From assembly GCF_900091315.1 (NCBI RefSeq), contig NZ_FLSP01000011.1, positions 1-64,000 of the forward strand: 64,000 nt of DNA. Reading direction: 5' to 3'. Each line of letters opens with the position of its first letter. The stretch's first letter is position 1. Of this stretch, positions 62,216 through 64,000 are shown one piece after another. The notes beneath the pieces were generated by a model. It made no database searches, was not told where the DNA came from, and saw only the letters and a program-made list of their open reading frames with translations. The position numbers were made by a program, and so were the translations under genes. Origin of the DNA: Streptomyces sp. DI166 (GTDB lineage Bacteria; Actinomycetota; Actinomycetes; Streptomycetales; Streptomycetaceae).

Positions 62216-63775
62216 TCAGCGGTGGCGGAACCACGCCGCCGCGGGGAGGACCTTGTCGTCGTAGCCGAACAGGGCCTGGTTCTCCCAGCCGTTGCCGGAG
62301 GAGGGGTCGGTCGGGTCCCAGCCGGTACCGGTGACCGCGGTCCAGGTCGACTCCCAGTAGAAGACGCCCAGTCCACGGCCGCCCGGGACGGCCTCGACGA
62401 TGCTCGCGATGTCGTTCATCCAGCGGGTCTGGCCGGTCGTGGTGGCCGGGTAGCCGGGGACGAGTTCGCTTGCGAGGTCGATGATGTTCTCGTGCGCGTC
62501 CTCGCTGTCGAGCCGGAAGGGATAGGCCGTCTCGGCGACGAAGACCGGCTTGCCGTAGCGGCTCGCGGCGTCGTCCAGGGTGGTCTGGAAGTCGTAGAGG
62601 GTGCCGTGCCAGTAGCCGTAGTACGACAGGCCGATGACGTCGAACCTCACGCCGTTCGAGACGGCGCTGTCGAACCACCAGCGGGTACCGGAGAGGTCAC
62701 CGCCCTTGGCGAGGTGCAGGGCGACCTGGGTGGAGGAGCTGACCGCCTTGACCGCGTCGTAGCCGGAGTTGAGCAGTCCGGCGAGCTGGGACCAGTTGCT
62801 CGTGGAGCCCTCGTTCCACAGCATGCCGCCGTTGATCTCGTTGCCGACCTGGACCATGTCGGCGGTGGTGCCCTGCGCCTTGAGGGCGTTGAGCACGTCG
62901 TACGTGTGGTTGTAGACGTCGGTCCTGAGCTGGCCGTAGGAGTGCCCGGCCCAGGCGGCCGGCTTGCTCTGGGCGCCGGGGTCGGCCCAGATGTCGGAGT
63001 AGTGGAAGTCCACCAGCAGCTTCATACCCTGGGCCTTGATCCGCTTGGCCAGGGCCAGGACCTCGTCCTTGCCGTTGTAGCCGTCGGCCGCGTTCACCCA
63101 GACCTTGACGCGGGCGTAGTTCTGCCCGGCGGACTTCAGGATGGCCAGCGCGTCGCCGGTGCCGCCCGAGCTGTTCCTGTACTTCCCGCCCAGCGCCTCG
63201 CTCTTGGCCAGGGAGGAGACGTCGGATCCCTTGATCGACGTGCTGGACGTGCCGGAGGCGAAGGTCAGGTCGTCGACGTTGATCCAGTTGCCGGCGTTCG
63301 CGTCGCTGTTGACGCTGATCGTGCACTGGTTGTTGGTCACCTGGACCGGCACGACGATGCGTATCCACCCGCTGGAGGAGACGGGTATGTCGGTGCGCTG
63401 CTCGGTGCCGCCGCAGTTCTTCAGGGCTATGTAGGCGGAGTTCTGGCCGCCGCCGGAGCGGACCCAGGCGGTGAGCTTGTAGTTTCCGTTGGTCAGTCCG
63501 GAGAGGTACTGGTAGGTCTCCACCTTGTAGGCGGAGGACGACCAGTGGCTGAGCCGGTAGCCGCCGCTGTGTCCGCCGGCCTCGGAGAACGAGGCGGCCG
63601 TGGAGCCGTACTCGGACCAGCCGGCCGGGGTGGCGGCGCCCGCGCCGTCGGACTCGAAGCCGCCGTTGGTGAGGGTCGAGGCGGCCTGCGCGGTCTGTGC
63701 GGGCAGGGCGGTGAGGGCCAGCCCGGCCGCGAGCGGCAGCAGCAGGGCCTTCGTCGTGCGTCTGGGATGGAACAT
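62216..63775 (-). CDS. Secreted GH53 endo-beta-1,4-galactanase
   Basis: The 519-residue protein has a signal peptide (1-31), an N-terminal carbohydrate-binding beta-sandwich (about 35-175: LTNGGFESDGAGAATPAGWSEYG), and a GH53 catalytic barrel (about 180-519). It shows GSDVSSLAKSEALGGKY, LLVDFHYSDIWADPG, VQVGNEINGGMLW (acid/base Glu) and VFVAETAYPF (nucleophile Glu). It cleaves arabinogalactan. A probable GH42 gene upstream could process the released galacto-oligosaccharides. Confidence 0.93.
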   Translation of the reverse strand: MFHPRRTTKALLLPLAAGLALTALPAQTAQAASTLTNGGFESDGAGAATPAGWSEYGSTAASFSEAGGHSGGYRLSHWSSSAYKVETYQYLSGLTNGNYKLTAWVRSGGGQNSAYIALKNCGGTEQRTDIPVSSSGWIRIVVPVQVTNNQCTISVNSDANAGNWINVDDLTFASGTSSTSIKGSDVSSLAKSEALGGKYRNSSGGTGDALAILKSAGQNYARVKVWVNAADGYNGKDEVLALAKRIKAQGMKLLVDFHYSDIWADPGAQSKPAAWAGHSYGQLRTDVYNHTYDVLNALKAQGTTADMVQVGNEINGGMLWNEGSTSNWSQLAGLLNSGYDAVKAVSSSTQVALHLAKGGDLSGTRWWFDSAVSNGVRFDVIGLSYYGYWHGTLYDFQTTLDDAASRYGKPVFVAETAYPFRLDSEDAHENIIDLASELVPGYPATTTGQTRWMNDIASIVEAVPGGRGLGVFYWESTWTAVTGTGWDPTDPSSGNGWENQALFGYDDKVLPAAAWFRHR

Positions 63776-63846
63776 CGTCGTCCGTCGTCCCTTCGACGTA
63801 ACGGGGATGGGACCTCCGGCGCCTGTCGGGGTGGCTCCGGGGGGTA

Positions 63847-63886
63847 CCCCGCCGCCCGCGGCTGTCCTGGGTCGCGGGCGGCGGGG
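63847..63886 (-). terminator. 14-bp stem-loop between GH42 and GH53 genes
   Basis: CCCCGCCGCCCGCG and its exact complement flank a 12-nt loop, 8 bp after the stop of the partial GH42-like gene. It would terminate or attenuate transcription before the galactanase gene. Confidence 0.65.
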
Positions 63887-63894
63887 AGTCGTGG

Positions 63895-64000
63895 TCAGCC
63901 GTCGAGCCGGACGACCCGGACGGCTCCCGCGGGCACTTCGAGGCGGCCCGCGGCGCGTTCGCCCGTGAGCAGTTCGGTGCCGTGCGCCTCCAGCGGCACC
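63895..64000 (-). CDS. C-terminus of probable GH42 beta-galactosidase (partial)
   Basis: Only the last 34-35 codons are visible: the frame reads ELLTGERAAGRLEVPAGAVRVVRLDG then TGA. This resembles the C-terminal beta domain of GH42 beta-galactosidases. A GH42 next to GH53 galactanase is a common galactan utilisation pair. The fragment is short and open to the window edge, so confidence is limited. Confidence 0.5.
   Translation of the reverse strand, partial: VPLEAHGTELLTGERAAGRLEVPAGAVRVVRLDG

Overview
This window is high-GC actinobacterial chromosome and almost certainly Streptomyces. Third codon positions are nearly all G or C, GTG and TTG starts and AGGAGG-type ribosome sites are common, and the families are streptomycete (SpoIIE/PAS/GAF phosphatases, PTS-type dihydroxyacetone kinase, GH75 chitosanase, FluC pairs). 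I saw no rRNA, tRNA, CRISPR array or prophage. About 70 protein genes are supported.

1-22 kb is a dormancy/hypoxia island equivalent to the DosR (DevR) regulon of Mycobacterium and the OsdKR regulon of S. coelicolor. It holds a GAF-GAF-histidine kinase (OsdK/DevS type) and a LuxR-type response regulator (OsdR/DevR type), with a GAPDH gene between them. Around these lie counterparts of most signature DosR genes: Hsp20, two CBS proteins (one with BON), a cNMP-binding protein, two Rv1733c-like membrane proteins, two tandem-domain universal stress proteins, a NarK-type transporter, an Acg-like nitroreductase, three PPOX split-barrel proteins (one fused to an XRE helix-turn-helix), a STAS protein, DUF2180 and DUF1876 (Rv1738 type). 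Their upstream regions carry a shared palindrome, NGGRCCG-NN-CGGYCCN, usually as a strong copy plus a weaker copy 20-23 bp away. This is the proposed OsdR operator. At the left edge the island abuts a V/A-type ATPase-like operon.

22-43 kb is mixed chromosome: a MarR/dehydrogenase pair, two SpoIIE-type phosphatases, dhaKLM, a GH75 chitosanase facing an FN3 lipoprotein, secreted proteins of unknown role, a DJ-1/PadR pair, a FadH-like dienoyl-CoA reductase, a sulfite-oxidase-fold oxidoreductase with its ferredoxin-reductase partner, and an acetyl-xylan-esterase-like hydrolase.

43.7-45.9 kb is an IS607-family element (serine recombinase TnpA plus TnpB). It appears to have inserted exactly at the stop codon of the esterase gene.

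46-54 kb holds a GntR/HutC regulator, methyltransferases, a PadR regulator, a short second Rho factor, a D,D-carboxypeptidase and a TPR-like protein. 53.6-59.4 kb is an amide amino-acid module: glutaminase, aspartate ammonia-lyase, asparaginase, an AnsP-like permease and a FadR-type regulator. Together they would take Gln and Asn through Asp to fumarate and ammonia. 59.5-60.6 kb is a fluoride-exporter operon (fluC-DUF190-fluC). The right end holds an SMP-30-like protein, an ArsR-like regulator, a GH53 galactanase and the C-terminus of a probable GH42 beta-galactosidase.

An unexpected sequence-level pattern is that five genes carry a short tandem duplication spanning their own stop codon.
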